Of a stretch of 64,000 nt of DNA, positions 43,785-52,993 are shown one piece after another (positions within the stretch are counted from its first letter, which is position 1; each line of letters starts with the position of its first letter). Source of the DNA: Hyphomonas sp. (GTDB taxonomy: Bacteria; Pseudomonadota; Alphaproteobacteria; Caulobacterales; Hyphomonadaceae); NCBI GenBank assembly GCA_020638455.1, contig JACKIK010000001.1:744001-808000 (forward strand). Direction: 5' to 3'. Made by a program: the position numbers and the translations under genes. Below the pieces are notes generated by a model. That model was not told the origin of the DNA. It saw only the letters and a list, made by a program, of their open reading frames with translations, and searched no databases.

Positions 43785-44226
43785 GGGCGGCGGCACGCTT
43801 CTCCAGCGCTTCCTCGATCGCGGCCACCGCCGCCTCAAAGGCCAGCATGGTCGAGGCATGGCGCGGCGGGTAGTCGGCCACGGGCGACAGGTGGCGCAGC
43901 TCCCAGAACCGGCCCTCGGGCGGCGGGCCGCCGTCTTTCAGCATCGCTTTCAGCGCATCGCGCGCCGCAATGATCTCACCGACACTCGCCCCCACCGCAT
44001 GTTCGGCGAGGATCGATGTCGCCGCCTGCCCCAGCGCACAGGCCTGCGGATCGACCGCAATCGCCGTGACGGTCTCGCCCGCCTCGTCCAGCTTCAGGTC
44101 GACCCGGACTTTCGAGCCGCAGACGCGGGACACTTTCAGCTGGGATCCTTCAGCGTCGGCCAAGTGCCCGACATTCGGGATCTCCGCCGCCAGTTCCAGG
44201 ATCCGGTTGTGGTAAAGCTCGCTCAT
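43768..44226 (-). CDS. Iron-sulfur cluster scaffold protein, NifU/IscU-like
   Basis: The 152-residue protein follows the IscU/NifU-N plan. The first Cys is in SRVCGSKVRVDL and the second in DPQACALGQAATSILAEHAV. At the third conserved position PPRHASTML has Ser in place of Cys, a change shared with other alphaproteobacterial members. It probably holds or transfers nascent clusters. An overlapping yidD gene follows. ATG at 44226 fits the family start (MSELYHNRILELAA). Confidence 0.82.
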   Translation of the reverse strand: MSELYHNRILELAAEIPNVGHLADAEGSQLKVSRVCGSKVRVDLKLDEAGETVTAIAVDPQACALGQAATSILAEHAVGASVGEIIAARDALKAMLKDGGPPPEGRFWELRHLSPVADYPPRHASTMLAFEAAVAAIEEALEKRAAARAVAD

Positions 44227-44275
44227 CGCGCGGAACATGGCCTCCGGCCCGAATTTTCGCAAGCGCGCAAACAGC

Positions 44276-44308
44276 AGCCGCCTGACCGGGGAGGGCGGTC
44301 AGGCGGCT
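44276..44308 (-). terminator. Strong hairpin downstream of cysS, possible terminator
   Basis: AGCCGCCTGACC (44276-44287) and GGTCAGGCGGCT (44297-44308) form a perfect 12-bp stem with a 9-nt loop. On the minus strand it is followed by GCTGTTTGCG, a poor T-run. It lies about 100 bp after the cysS stop and before the NifU-like start. Confidence 0.5.
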
Positions 44309-44410
44309 CACTCAACGAGGGTATTGAGGGATATGGCCATCGGGCCATGCCGCACCGTCCCGACTCGGCGCGTTTCCGTCAATTTACGTTTTCGTTATCG
44401 GCCACTCGCC

Positions 44411-45796
44411 TCACAGGCGACGCCAGGTCGAGCCTGCCGGCCCGTCCATGATCTCGATGCCCTGTTCGGCCAGCTCCTTGCGGATCCGGTCGGCCTCGGC
44501 CCAGTCCCTGGCGGCACGGGCCGCGACGCGCGCCTCGACAAGGGCGTCGATGCGGGCATTCTCGTCCGCGTCGCCGCCATGCTCCCATTCCTTTGGCGTA
44601 TGGGTCAGGAGACCCAGCAGCTTCCCTGCCGCCAGCAGGTTCGCTTTCGCATTCGCCATGCCGACGGCGTCCTTCTGGTCGGCCGCCGTGTTCGCCTCGG
44701 TGGCCAGCCGGGAGAGCTCCGCCAGCGCTTCCGGCGTGTTGAGATCATCCTCCAGCGCGCGCTCGACACCGGTGTCCCGGGCCTCGCCACCCTCGGCCTC
44801 CCACACCCGCCGCAGCGCCCCATAGATGCGGTCGAGCGTCGCCTTGGCCTGTTTCAGCAGGTCTTCCGTCCAGTCGAGCGGCGCGCGGTAATGCCCGCTC
44901 AGCATGGCAAGGCGCAGCACCTCGCCCGGCCAGTCCTTCAGCAGGTCATGCACCAGCACGACATTGCCGAGAGATTTCGACATCTTCTCCCCGCTCATGT
45001 CGAGGAAGCCATTGTGCAGCCAGTAATTGGCCATGGCCTGCCCGTGCGCGCATTCGGACTGGGCGATCTCGTTCTCATGATGCGGGAACTGCAGGTCGAT
45101 GCCGCCGCCGTGGATGTCGATGGTCTTGCCCAGATGCTTCGCCGCCATGGCCGAGCATTCGATATGCCAGCCGGGCCGGCCCCTGCCCCACGGGCTGCCC
45201 CAGATCGCATCCTCCGGCTCGCCCGGCTTGGCGAACTTCCAGAGGGCAAAATCGGAGGGGTCGCGCTTGTCGGGGTCGACTTCGACCCGGGCGCCGGCCT
45301 CGTTGTCCCCCGGCTTGCGGCCCGACAGCTTGCCGTAATCGTTCATCTGGCTGACGGCGAACCAGACGCCTTCCTTGCCGACATAGGCGTAGCCCTTGCG
45401 CACCAGCCGATCGATCATGTCGATCATCTCGGCGACATGCGCCGTCGCCCAGGGCTCCACCGTCGGCGGCAGCACATTCAGCGCCGCCGTGTCGGCATTG
45501 TAGATGCCGGCGAATTTCCGGGTGATGTCAGCAATCGGTTCGCCCGTTTCCAGTGAAGCCCGGATGATCTTGTCCTCGATATCGGTGATGTTCCGGGCAT
45601 AGACGACAGCGTTTTCGCCATAGACGTGCATCAGCAGGCGCCGCAGCACGTCGAACACGATGGGCGGGCGGGCATTGCCGATATGGGCGTAATTGTAGAC
45701 CGTCGGCCCGCACACATACATGGTCACCCGTGCCGGGTCCTGGGGCACGAAAACGCGCTTTTCGCGCGCTGCGGAATCGTAAAGGCGGATGGTCAT
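44411..45796 (-). CDS. cysS: Cysteine--tRNA ligase
   Basis: The 461-residue class I synthetase has the HIGH-equivalent HIGNARPPIVFD, the zinc-binding Cys/His contexts (GWHIECSAMAAKHLGK, FPHHENEIAQSE) and the KMSKS loop EKMSKSLGN. The C-terminal helical domain is complete. It charges tRNA-Cys in the cytoplasm. It stands alone with a strong hairpin downstream. Confidence 0.96.
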   Translation of the reverse strand: MTIRLYDSAAREKRVFVPQDPARVTMYVCGPTVYNYAHIGNARPPIVFDVLRRLLMHVYGENAVVYARNITDIEDKIIRASLETGEPIADITRKFAGIYNADTAALNVLPPTVEPWATAHVAEMIDMIDRLVRKGYAYVGKEGVWFAVSQMNDYGKLSGRKPGDNEAGARVEVDPDKRDPSDFALWKFAKPGEPEDAIWGSPWGRGRPGWHIECSAMAAKHLGKTIDIHGGGIDLQFPHHENEIAQSECAHGQAMANYWLHNGFLDMSGEKMSKSLGNVVLVHDLLKDWPGEVLRLAMLSGHYRAPLDWTEDLLKQAKATLDRIYGALRRVWEAEGGEARDTGVERALEDDLNTPEALAELSRLATEANTAADQKDAVGMANAKANLLAAGKLLGLLTHTPKEWEHGGDADENARIDALVEARVAARAARDWAEADRIRKELAEQGIEIMDGPAGSTWRRL

Positions 45797-46148
45797 GATG
45801 GCTCTTGGAATGGTCAGGTCTGGACGGTCGCCGGCGGATATACAGTGCCAGCCCTAATGGCGCGTTGCGCGCTCAGCAGCAACAGCAGCGGTGACACAAA
45901 GGGGCGCGTGCGGGCCGGACCATGCGGCGCCGGTAACAGCTGGCGTCCGGAAAAGCAACAAGGGGGAGTGATCCACTGACGCCGCGTCACCGTAGAATCC
46001 ACTGGAAACGGGTCATTAGGCCACTTATGTTCCAATTTATCGCCCTGAGGGTATCAACTCCGGGCGGGCGTTAAGTCCGGGTGGGGGTAAAAGACAGCCC
46101 TCGAACGCCCCGGCTCGACCCCCGTCCCTCAGTCGAAGGACTCCAACC
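45797..46148. promoter_or_regulatory. Intergenic region between divergent cysS and folE
   Basis: This 352-bp gap must hold both promoters. I see an 8-bp direct repeat ATCCACTG at 45971-45978 and 45997-46004, and a repeated TCCGGG-G-GGG-like stretch at about 46059-46090. I see no clear hairpin, riboswitch, RNA gene or coding frame with support. Confidence 0.4.
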
Positions 46149-46772
46149 ATGGCCATGGACGCCATTACACCCAAGAATGAAGTTGCGCGCGCTGAACCCG
46201 TGAAACGCCCGACCCAGGAAGAAGCCGAAGAGGCGGTCCGCACGCTGATCGCATGGGCCGGCGACGACCCCGCCCGCGAAGGCCTGCTCGACACGCCGAA
46301 GCGCGTCGTCAACGCCTACAAGGAATGGTTCTCCGGCTATGGCGAGGACCCGGTGAAATACCTCTCCCGCACCTTCGAGGATGTGCAGGGCTATGACGAT
46401 ATCGTCATGCTGCGCAATATCGACGTGGAGAGCCATTGCGAACACCATATGGCGCCCTTCCTCGGCAAGGCCTTCGTGGCCTACATGCCGTCGGAAAACG
46501 TCGTCGGCATCTCGAAACTTGCCCGCGTGGTGGAGATCTTCTCGAAGCGCCTGCAGACGCAGGAAACCATGACCGCGCAGATCTGCGACGCGATCACCGA
46601 AAGCCTCGCGCCCATGGGCACCGCCGTCCTGATCGAAGCCGTGCACGAGTGCATGTCGACCCGCGGCGTGCACCACAAGGACGTCACCACCGTGACGACG
46701 CAGTTCACCGGCGTGTTCAAGTCGGACGCGGACCTCCGCAACCGCTTCCTGCGCATGGCCGGCCACGGCTGA
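46149..46772 (+). CDS. folE: GTP cyclohydrolase I
   Basis: The 207-residue enzyme shows the FolE hallmarks: GDDPAREGLLDTPKRVVNAY, the zinc and catalytic segment IDVESHCEHHMAPFLG, and ALIEAVHECMSTRG-like C-terminal residues (LIEAVHECMSTRGVHHKDVT). It converts GTP to dihydroneopterin triphosphate, the first step of folate biosynthesis. A rho-independent terminator follows at 46799. Confidence 0.96.
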   Translation: MAMDAITPKNEVARAEPVKRPTQEEAEEAVRTLIAWAGDDPAREGLLDTPKRVVNAYKEWFSGYGEDPVKYLSRTFEDVQGYDDIVMLRNIDVESHCEHHMAPFLGKAFVAYMPSENVVGISKLARVVEIFSKRLQTQETMTAQICDAITESLAPMGTAVLIEAVHECMSTRGVHHKDVTTVTTQFTGVFKSDADLRNRFLRMAGHG

Positions 46773-46798
46773 CACGCCGCAGGCAGTCCAGTGCCATG

Positions 46799-46826
46799 GC
46801 CCCGGCCCGCAAGGCCGGGGCTTTTT
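46799..46826 (+). terminator. Rho-independent terminator after folE
   Basis: GCCCCGGCC and GGCCGGGGC form a perfect 9-bp stem with a CGCAA loop, followed by TTTTT. It lies 27 bp past the folE stop. Confidence 0.9.
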
Positions 46827-46919
46827 CATGTCCCAGAATTCAGTTGGCGCAGACCCGGCACATTGCTAGCGTCCGGGCCGGTGTAGAGTGCAGACCAGAA
46901 AACAAGGGAACGAGGGAGG

Positions 46920-47249
46920 ATGTCCCAGATGAAACTTCTCATGGCCGCAGGTGCGGCCCTTGCACTTGCAGCGCTGCCGGCGCTTGCCGAATCGACGACC
47001 GTGCAGTTCGTCGCGGCGGACGGCACGACATCGGTCGTGGTGTTCAACGGTGACGGCACGGCCGTCATGGATGGCGGCGACCCGATCCCCTACACGATGA
47101 ATGAGGATACCAAGACCGTCTGCGGCGAGACGCCTGACGGCGAGCTGTGCGCAACCTTCGACGAACTCGGTGACGAAGTCGGTTTCTCGACGGGATACAC
47201 CAATACGGCCGGCGTCACAGGCACGGCCACGATCACCGCGAAGGATTGA
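46920..47249 (+). CDS. Small secreted protein, unknown function
   Basis: The 109-residue protein has a signal peptide (MKLLMAAGAALALAALPALA, then ESTT). It is followed by a beta-rich domain with two cysteines (KTVCGETPDGELCATFDELG) that probably form a disulfide, and several Thr/Gly/Asp repeats. No family is recognised. GGGAGG lies next to the ATG at 46920; an internal ATG at 46929 is also possible. It is likely periplasmic. Confidence 0.7.
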   Translation: MSQMKLLMAAGAALALAALPALAESTTVQFVAADGTTSVVVFNGDGTAVMDGGDPIPYTMNEDTKTVCGETPDGELCATFDELGDEVGFSTGYTNTAGVTGTATITAKD

Positions 47250-47259
47250 TCGCCCTTTC

Positions 47260-47988
47260 CTAGACGTGGTGACTGAGGAGGCGTTCGTAGCTCGCGAGCG
47301 CCTCCTTTTCTATGCGGGCCGCCTCCCCTTCGAGCGCGGGCGCCGGGCCCGGCGGTGATCCGAAGCCGGACGATTTCCAGACCGCATCATACCAGTGCGG
47401 CGCCCAGGCTCCGTCCTCCGGCTTCGGCCCCGGCTGCCAGTGCAGCATGCCGGGATCCCATTCAATGCCGAGCGCCTTGCACAGGCGCTCAAGCACGGCG
47501 GGCGGGTCTTCGAGTATAAGATCGGAATCGACCACCGGCGGCGGCGCACCGGTGCGCGCCGTGATCTCGCGCCAGAGCCGCTCCTGCTGCGGCACGCCGA
47601 TCGCCTCAAGGCTCAGCCGGTCCATCTTCTTCATGTAGGAAGCGATCACCCGCCCGGGATGGCGCACCAGAAAGGCGTGTCGCACCTCTCCGGCCCAGTC
47701 GAGCGGAAAGCTCTCCAGCATGTGGTGGGTCATCTGCTTCTGGTAATGCAACGTCTTGCCGGGCGGCAGCGGCGCCAGCATTTCCGCCGCCACGACGGCC
47801 GGATCGGAGGATTGCGAGGCGAGGATCTCGGCCTGCATCGGGTGGACTTCCCCGCTCGCTGTCAACCAGGCCGCGTAGAAAGGCTCGTCCACGCAGGCCG
47901 CTTCCGGCCGCGCCCCGAAACTGCGCATCATCGTGGTCGACAAATTGCGCGGGCCCGACCACATGGCGATGCGGATAATCTCGCTCAT
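47260..47988 (-). CDS. Sulfotransferase-like P-loop protein
   Basis: The 242-residue protein begins RIAMWSGPRNLSTTMMRSFG, the PAPS-binding-like loop of the sulfotransferase fold, then FLVRHPGRVIASYMKKMDRL and the terminal WYDAVWKSSGFG. Bacterial members are often encoded beside a class IV aminotransferase, exactly as here (10 bp apart). The reaction is unknown; true sulfate transfer is not certain. Confidence 0.75.
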   Translation of the reverse strand: MSEIIRIAMWSGPRNLSTTMMRSFGARPEAACVDEPFYAAWLTASGEVHPMQAEILASQSSDPAVVAAEMLAPLPPGKTLHYQKQMTHHMLESFPLDWAGEVRHAFLVRHPGRVIASYMKKMDRLSLEAIGVPQQERLWREITARTGAPPPVVDSDLILEDPPAVLERLCKALGIEWDPGMLHWQPGPKPEDGAWAPHWYDAVWKSSGFGSPPGPAPALEGEAARIEKEALASYERLLSHHV

Positions 47989-47998
47989 CCTGCGTGTC

Positions 47999-48925
47999 TC
48001 ACACGATCGGCGTCAGGCTGCGCACCTGCAGCGCCTTGTAGGCTTCGCGGATGCGCCGGGAGACCGGTCCATCGATCTGCTCGATGGATCGTCCGTCCAC
48101 CTCGCGCACTGGCGTCACGCCGGCAAAGGTGCCGGTGATGAAGGCCTCGTCGGCGGAATAGACGTCGAACAGGGAGAAGCGCTTCTCGAACACCGGGATG
48201 CCCGCTTCCCGGCACACCCTGATGATGTTGCCGCGCGTGATGCCGCCGAGGCAGTATTCCGGCGGGCTGGTCCACACTTCCCCGTCGCGCACGATGAAGA
48301 AGTGCGTCGAGTTGCAGGTCGCAACGAACCCCAGCGGGTCCAGCATCAGCGCCTCGTCGGCGCCTGCCTTGTCGGCCTGAATGCAGGCGAGAATGCAGTT
48401 CAGTTTCGAGTGCGAATTCAGCTTCTGGTCCTGCTCCGCCGGACCGGTGCGGCGCACATGCACCGTGAACAGAGTGACGCCGCGCTGGATGATTTCCGGC
48501 ACCGGGTTCTTGTATTCGGGAATGATCACAATGGTCGGTTTGGTGATCGTGAACCGCGGGCCCTGGTACGGCGTCTTTTTGATGCCCCGGGTCACCATCA
48601 GGCGGATGTGCACGCCATCGCGCATGCCATTCGCATTCAGGCAGTCCATCAGGCGGGCCGTCAGCTCGTCCCTGGTCAGGCCGATATCCATGTCGAGGGT
48701 CTTGGCCCCGGCCCAGAGGCGTTTCAGATGCTCCGGCAGGAAGGCGACGCCGCCATCCATCACGCGGAGCCCCTCCCACACGCCATCGCCGAGGATATAG
48801 CCGCTGTCGAACACCGAGACGACGGCCTCGTCCCGCTTCTTCAGTTCGCCGTTCACGGAAATCAGGATATCCGCATTGCGCGGGTCCGAGACGTAGTCGT
48901 GCACGCCGTGGGCGTCGTCTTCCAT
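47999..48925 (-). CDS. Class IV aminotransferase (branched-chain/D-amino-acid type)
   Basis: The 308-residue fold-type IV PLP enzyme has VSVFDSGYILGDGVWEGLRV, the PLP-lysine candidate in LNSHSKLNCILACIQADKAG, and the glycine-threonine pair in GGITRGNII and FITGTFAGVTPV. Members of the family transaminate branched-chain keto acids or D-amino acids. It starts at 48925, overlapping the hydrolase stop upstream by one base (TGATG), and is followed by the sulfotransferase-like gene, forming an operon of three. Confidence 0.88.
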   Translation of the reverse strand: MEDDAHGVHDYVSDPRNADILISVNGELKKRDEAVVSVFDSGYILGDGVWEGLRVMDGGVAFLPEHLKRLWAGAKTLDMDIGLTRDELTARLMDCLNANGMRDGVHIRLMVTRGIKKTPYQGPRFTITKPTIVIIPEYKNPVPEIIQRGVTLFTVHVRRTGPAEQDQKLNSHSKLNCILACIQADKAGADEALMLDPLGFVATCNSTHFFIVRDGEVWTSPPEYCLGGITRGNIIRVCREAGIPVFEKRFSLFDVYSADEAFITGTFAGVTPVREVDGRSIEQIDGPVSRRIREAYKALQVRSLTPIV

Positions 48926-49701
48926 CAGGCCGTTTCCTTCACACGCGTCCGCGCCAGCCACTCGACGATATCGGCCGCGACCTTGTCCGTACCCGGTTCA
49001 TCCACGATCCAGTGCGCATTCTGGGGATATTCCAGGAAGTCCCCCGCCACCGCAGCATGGCTGTACTTCATGCCCACCTTGCGCACCGCCGAGGCGAGTG
49101 TTGCCCGATCCTTGCCCGCGGCGATCGTCAGTGTCGGGATATTGATCTTCGTCTCGTCGATCTCGATACCGTCCGTCAGGTCGCCATACACCTTTCCGGA
49201 ATCGTACAGCGCCTGGGAGTAGATTTCGTCGCGCAGGCGCTTTGGCACGCAGTTCGTAACGCCGAAATCGAAGCCGGTGCGCCAGACCTTGTAGGACTTC
49301 TTCCGGTTCCGCTGAAGCAGGATGTTGAGGAAGGTGATCGCAACGCTCGGGCCGATATCGGCGCAGTCCTTCGGCTGGGCCGGCGTCAGGAACACGGCCT
49401 GGGACACCTCGCCCCGCTCGGCCAGCACCTGCGCGATCAGCCCACCCATGGAATGGCCGATCACCGCCGGCTTCTCGCCCGCCGTTTTCGCCATTTCCCG
49501 CGCCTTTGTCGTCATCGAGGCAATGTAGTCGTCGAGCCCCAGCTCCGCGAGGCTGGCGGGCGGGTTGTCCTTCACGCGCCGGTCCGGAAACAGGGTCGGC
49601 GCCTCGCAGGCCCAGCCGCCCGCCTCGAAGGCCGGCATCATCCGGTCCCACACATCGCCGCCGCACCCGACGCCATGGATCATCAGGAGCGTCCTTGTCA
49701 T
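48925..49701 (-). CDS. Alpha/beta hydrolase
   Basis: The 258-residue protein has the minimal alpha/beta hydrolase pattern: MIHGVGCGGDVWDRM for the oxyanion region, nucleophile elbow VIGHSMGGLIAQVLAE, acid in AAGKDRATLASAV and base near QNAHWIVDEPG. No signal peptide is present, so it is cytoplasmic. It overlaps the aminotransferase start. The substrate is unknown. Confidence 0.85.
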   Translation of the reverse strand: MTRTLLMIHGVGCGGDVWDRMMPAFEAGGWACEAPTLFPDRRVKDNPPASLAELGLDDYIASMTTKAREMAKTAGEKPAVIGHSMGGLIAQVLAERGEVSQAVFLTPAQPKDCADIGPSVAITFLNILLQRNRKKSYKVWRTGFDFGVTNCVPKRLRDEIYSQALYDSGKVYGDLTDGIEIDETKINIPTLTIAAGKDRATLASAVRKVGMKYSHAAVAGDFLEYPQNAHWIVDEPGTDKVAADIVEWLARTRVKETA

Positions 49702-49723
49702 GCCCTCGCCCTTCCCCGACTGG

Positions 49724-50239
49724 TCATCCCTGCGGCACCTTGCCCGCGAGCACCGGCTCCGTCCAGCGGACGAACCGCGTCGCCACCTCGGCATAGACCG
49801 ACCGCTTGAACGGCACCACCAGCGCCGGGGTCTCCTCCAGCAGGGCCCAGCGCCAGGCGTCGAATTCCGGCGTATGGCGGTCGAGCCGCACATCGCTGTC
49901 GGAGCCCTTGAAGCGGAGAGCGAACCATTTCTGCCGCTGGCCCAGATAGGGGCCCGGCAGGCGCTTTTTCAGGTCCGGCGGGAAGTCGTAATAGAGCCAG
50001 TCGGCGGTCTCTTCGAGCGTGTCGACCAGTTTCTCCGGCACGCCGACTTCCTCTTCCAGCTCGCGCAGGGCAGCTGTTGCCGGGTCTTCGCCGGCATCGA
50101 TACCCCCCTGAGGCATCTGCCACTGGAAGGCACCCCGGCCATTGATACGCCGGCCGAGAAACACGTGTCCCGCCTTCGAAAAGAGGGCGAGACCGACATT
50201 CGGACGGTACCGGTCGGGATCGTATTTTATCTCTGTCAC
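49724..50239 (-). CDS. rppH: RNA pyrophosphohydrolase
   Basis: The 171-residue Nudix enzyme begins with RYRPNVGLALFSKAG and has the Nudix box GGIDAGEDPATAALRELEEEVG. The RppH family also has WLYYDFP and GQRQKWFAL near the middle. It removes pyrophosphate from 5'-triphosphorylated RNA to trigger decay. It starts at a GTG that overlaps the polysaccharide-deacetylase-like stop (GTGA). Confidence 0.92.
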   Translation of the reverse strand: MTEIKYDPDRYRPNVGLALFSKAGHVFLGRRINGRGAFQWQMPQGGIDAGEDPATAALRELEEEVGVPEKLVDTLEETADWLYYDFPPDLKKRLPGPYLGQRQKWFALRFKGSDSDVRLDRHTPEFDAWRWALLEETPALVVPFKRSVYAEVATRFVRWTEPVLAGKVPQG

Positions 50240-51552
50240 CCCTTGGGGTTTACAGGAGCCGGGTCGAGGCTGCCAGTGCGAACCGTGTCGCCCGTGTCCA
50301 GCGCATCCTGCGGCGTGGCCACGGCCAGTGCCGAGACGGGCGCCAGGAGGATGCCCTTCTGCTCCAGGCCTGCGGCCCAGGTCTTCGCCATCTCGATGGT
50401 GATCGGGAAGGCATAGCCGGCGCCGAATGCGGCACCCTTTTCCAGCGCGGTGGTCTCGAGATCCAGCAGCGAGGAGGCAATTTCATCCGCCGTCAGCCGG
50501 GCATCGATCGCCACATTGGCGCGGGCATAGCGCAGGTGCGTCACGCCGCTGAGGCGGTTCAAGCGGTCGGCATCGAGCGATCCGTCATCGACAAGGGCGA
50601 GCCCCCGCTGCGACAATTCGTCCAGCACCGGGCGGACGGCATTCTCGTCGTCGCCGAACTTGGCGCCCTGGTAGTTGATCAGGCCGAAATAGCCGGTTGC
50701 CCGGCTGAGCAGCGTATTGAGCCGCTTGAGGTTGCCCGCGCTGTCGTCGCTGGCGAGCAGGGTCTGCGGGTGCATCTTCATGCGCCCGTAGTCATAGGCC
50801 TCCATCGGCGTCTCGATCAGCACTTCATGGCCGGCCGCCCGCGCGCGGTCGATCCACAGCTGCAGGCTCGTCGCATCCGGCGCGAAGGACAGCGTCACTT
50901 CCGGCGGCAGCTCCTGGATCGCAGACCATGTATGGGTGGTGTTGATGCCGAGGCCGCCGACGACCAGCGCCACGACAGGCTTGTTGCCGGGATTGAGGAA
51001 CGGCCGCGCATAGACGTCCGCCGGGGCGCGGCCGTCCGGCGCCACCCGCGGCAGCGTCAGCCCGTCGACCTTCTCGGACATGCCGGAAATCGGTGCCTTT
51101 TCAAGCGAGATCACCCGCACGACGTCGCCATAGGACTCGCCCGGGCGGACCAGCTGGCCATTGATGCGCACGCCGGACTCGTCGGCCGGGTCGGCGTCGC
51201 CCTCGCCGCTCGCCTCATCAGCGGAGGCGGTGACGGTCTCCCCGGCGGCCTGCGCCGCTCCCGGCATGTCGCCGGAACCCTCGTCGCCGTCATAGTCCGG
51301 CATCTCCACGGGCACGGCGGAGGCCGAAGCCAGTTCGGTCTTCAGGCGGGTCTTCAGCTGCGGATCGCCGGTTTCGGTCTGCGTGTCGAACAGGGCCAGT
51401 GTCCGGCGCGGCCCGGCGCTCGACGGATCACCGATGAGGTGGATGACGCCCGCAACGGCCGCAGCGATGCCGCCGAAGACCAGAAAGCTCAATCCAGTAT
51501 GGACGACACCGGCGCGCAGCGGCGACGGCTCAGCATCCCGGCGAACTCCCAT
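50236..51552 (-). CDS. Divergent polysaccharide deacetylase family protein
   Basis: The 438-residue protein has one N-terminal membrane helix (GLSFLVFGGIAAAVAGVIHL), an acidic linker and a divergent polysaccharide-deacetylase domain. The motif block VALVVGGLGINTTHTWSAIQ is followed by LSFAPDATSLQLWIDRARAA, HEVLIETPMEAYDY and ALVDDGSLDADRL. The usual position in alphaproteobacteria is between ctpA and rppH, as here. It acts on the periplasmic face; the substrate is unknown. Confidence 0.88.
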   Translation of the reverse strand: MGVRRDAEPSPLRAGVVHTGLSFLVFGGIAAAVAGVIHLIGDPSSAGPRRTLALFDTQTETGDPQLKTRLKTELASASAVPVEMPDYDGDEGSGDMPGAAQAAGETVTASADEASGEGDADPADESGVRINGQLVRPGESYGDVVRVISLEKAPISGMSEKVDGLTLPRVAPDGRAPADVYARPFLNPGNKPVVALVVGGLGINTTHTWSAIQELPPEVTLSFAPDATSLQLWIDRARAAGHEVLIETPMEAYDYGRMKMHPQTLLASDDSAGNLKRLNTLLSRATGYFGLINYQGAKFGDDENAVRPVLDELSQRGLALVDDGSLDADRLNRLSGVTHLRYARANVAIDARLTADEIASSLLDLETTALEKGAAFGAGYAFPITIEMAKTWAAGLEQKGILLAPVSALAVATPQDALDTGDTVRTGSLDPAPVNPKG

Positions 51553-51608
51553 AGAGACAACCTCATCACACGGATTGATCGATTCTGAACGAACAGAATT
51601 GCCGCAAT

Positions 51609-51641
51609 CCGGTTAACAGGTTGCAAACGAAAGTTAACCGG
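51609..51641. other. 9-bp inverted repeat spanning the ctpA stop
   Basis: CCGGTTAAC (51609-51617) and GTTAACCGG (51633-51641) are exact reverse complements around a 15-nt spacer; the right arm contains the ctpA stop. No T-run follows in either direction. A second short palindrome ATTCTG-N6-CAGAAT lies near 51583. Confidence 0.4.
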
Positions 51642-52968
51642 CTCTTTTCAGTTCGGCGCTGGCAGTGACAGTTCCGTCCTTCAGCATCTGCTTGGCACGG
51701 TCGAGCTGGTAGTCCTCGCCCTTGTAGGTTTCGGGCGGCTGCTCGTCCGGCATGGAGAGGGCCGCGCGCTTGGCGCCGTCCTCATTCTCCAGGGCGTGAG
51801 GCAGGTCTGCCTCGGAGAAGCGCTTGATTTTCGCCAGTTCTTCCTCGGTCAGCCGGCTCTGGGTGATCGAGATGTCCGGCTCGATCCCGGTCGCCTGGAT
51901 GGAGCGGCCAGCCGGCGTGTAGTAGCGCGCTGTGGTCAGGCGCAGCGCGCCACGGTCGGCGCCGAGCGGGATCACGGTCTGCACCGATCCCTTGCCGAAG
52001 CTGGTGGTGCCGATGATCGTCGCGCGGCGGCGGTCCTGCAGCGCACCGGCCACGATCTCCGATGCCGAGGCCGTACCGCCATTGATCAGCACGACCATCG
52101 GCACGCCCTTGAACACCTCGCCGGCATGGGCGTTGTAGCGCTCGATATCGGCCGCGCGCCGTCCCTGCGTCGAGACGACTTCGCCGCCCGACAGGAACAT
52201 GTCGGACACCGAGATCGCCTGGTCGAGCAGCCCGCCGCCATCATTGCGCAGGTCGATGATCAGGCCGCGCGGATGCCCGCCCGTCTTGTCCGAAATGCCG
52301 GCAATCGCCGCTTCCAGCAACGGCGTCGTGCGCTCGTTGAAGGTCGAGATGCGGACATAGCCGATGTCATTGTCGTCGAGGCTCCAGGTCACCGACTTCT
52401 GCTGGATCACTTCGCGGGTCAGGGACACGTCGAACGGGTCCTGGCCCTCGCGCAGGATGGTGATGGTCAGCGAGGAGCCCTTCTCGCCGCGCATTTCCTT
52501 GACCGCATCGTTCAGCGTCTGGCCCATGATCGGCCTGCCGTCGATGGCGGTAATCAGGTCGCCCGGCTCGATGCCGGCGCGGCTGGCCGGGGAATCGTCC
52601 ATCGGCGAGATCACCTTCACGAAGCCGTCTTCCATCGTCACTTCGATGCCGAGGCCGCCATATTCGCCGGAGGTCTGTACCTGCATCGACTTGAAGTCAT
52701 CGGCATTGAGATAGCCGGAATGCGGGTCGAGCGAGGTCAGCATGCCGTTGATTGCAGCCTCGATCGCCTTCGGCTCGTCGATTTCGGTGACATAGTCCTG
52801 ACGTGTGCGGGCAAGGATTTCGGCGAACAGCTCCAGCTGCTGATAGGTCACGGCGCGCGGGTCGGGGTTCGAACTGTTCACTTCCTGCGGCCAGGCCAGC
52901 GAAGACAGGCCGACGGCTGCGGCGCCGAGAACCAGTCCGACCCCGGTGCCCATCAGAAGTGATCTCAT
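51634..52968 (-). CDS. ctpA: Carboxy-terminal processing protease (S41)
   Basis: The 444-residue protein starts with a signal anchor (MRSLLMGTGVGLVLGAAAVG), then a PDZ domain around EYGGLGIEVTMEDGFVKVIS. The S41 catalytic Ser lies in NGGTASASEIVAGAL and the Lys in GTTSFGKGSVQT. Ctp proteases cleave at C-termini of periplasmic proteins and PG hydrolases. An upstream in-frame ATG at 52986 is also possible. envC precedes it by 8-26 bp, the normal order in this group. Confidence 0.92.
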   Translation of the reverse strand: MRSLLMGTGVGLVLGAAAVGLSSLAWPQEVNSSNPDPRAVTYQQLELFAEILARTRQDYVTEIDEPKAIEAAINGMLTSLDPHSGYLNADDFKSMQVQTSGEYGGLGIEVTMEDGFVKVISPMDDSPASRAGIEPGDLITAIDGRPIMGQTLNDAVKEMRGEKGSSLTITILREGQDPFDVSLTREVIQQKSVTWSLDDNDIGYVRISTFNERTTPLLEAAIAGISDKTGGHPRGLIIDLRNDGGGLLDQAISVSDMFLSGGEVVSTQGRRAADIERYNAHAGEVFKGVPMVVLINGGTASASEIVAGALQDRRRATIIGTTSFGKGSVQTVIPLGADRGALRLTTARYYTPAGRSIQATGIEPDISITQSRLTEEELAKIKRFSEADLPHALENEDGAKRAALSMPDEQPPETYKGEDYQLDRAKQMLKDGTVTASAELKRAG

Positions 52969-52993
52969 GTTCAATACCTCTTTCATCTGCGCC

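Noticed and set aside
45797..46148. Riboswitch upstream of folE
   Set aside because: I cannot find a conserved THF or other riboswitch core; only short repeats are visible.
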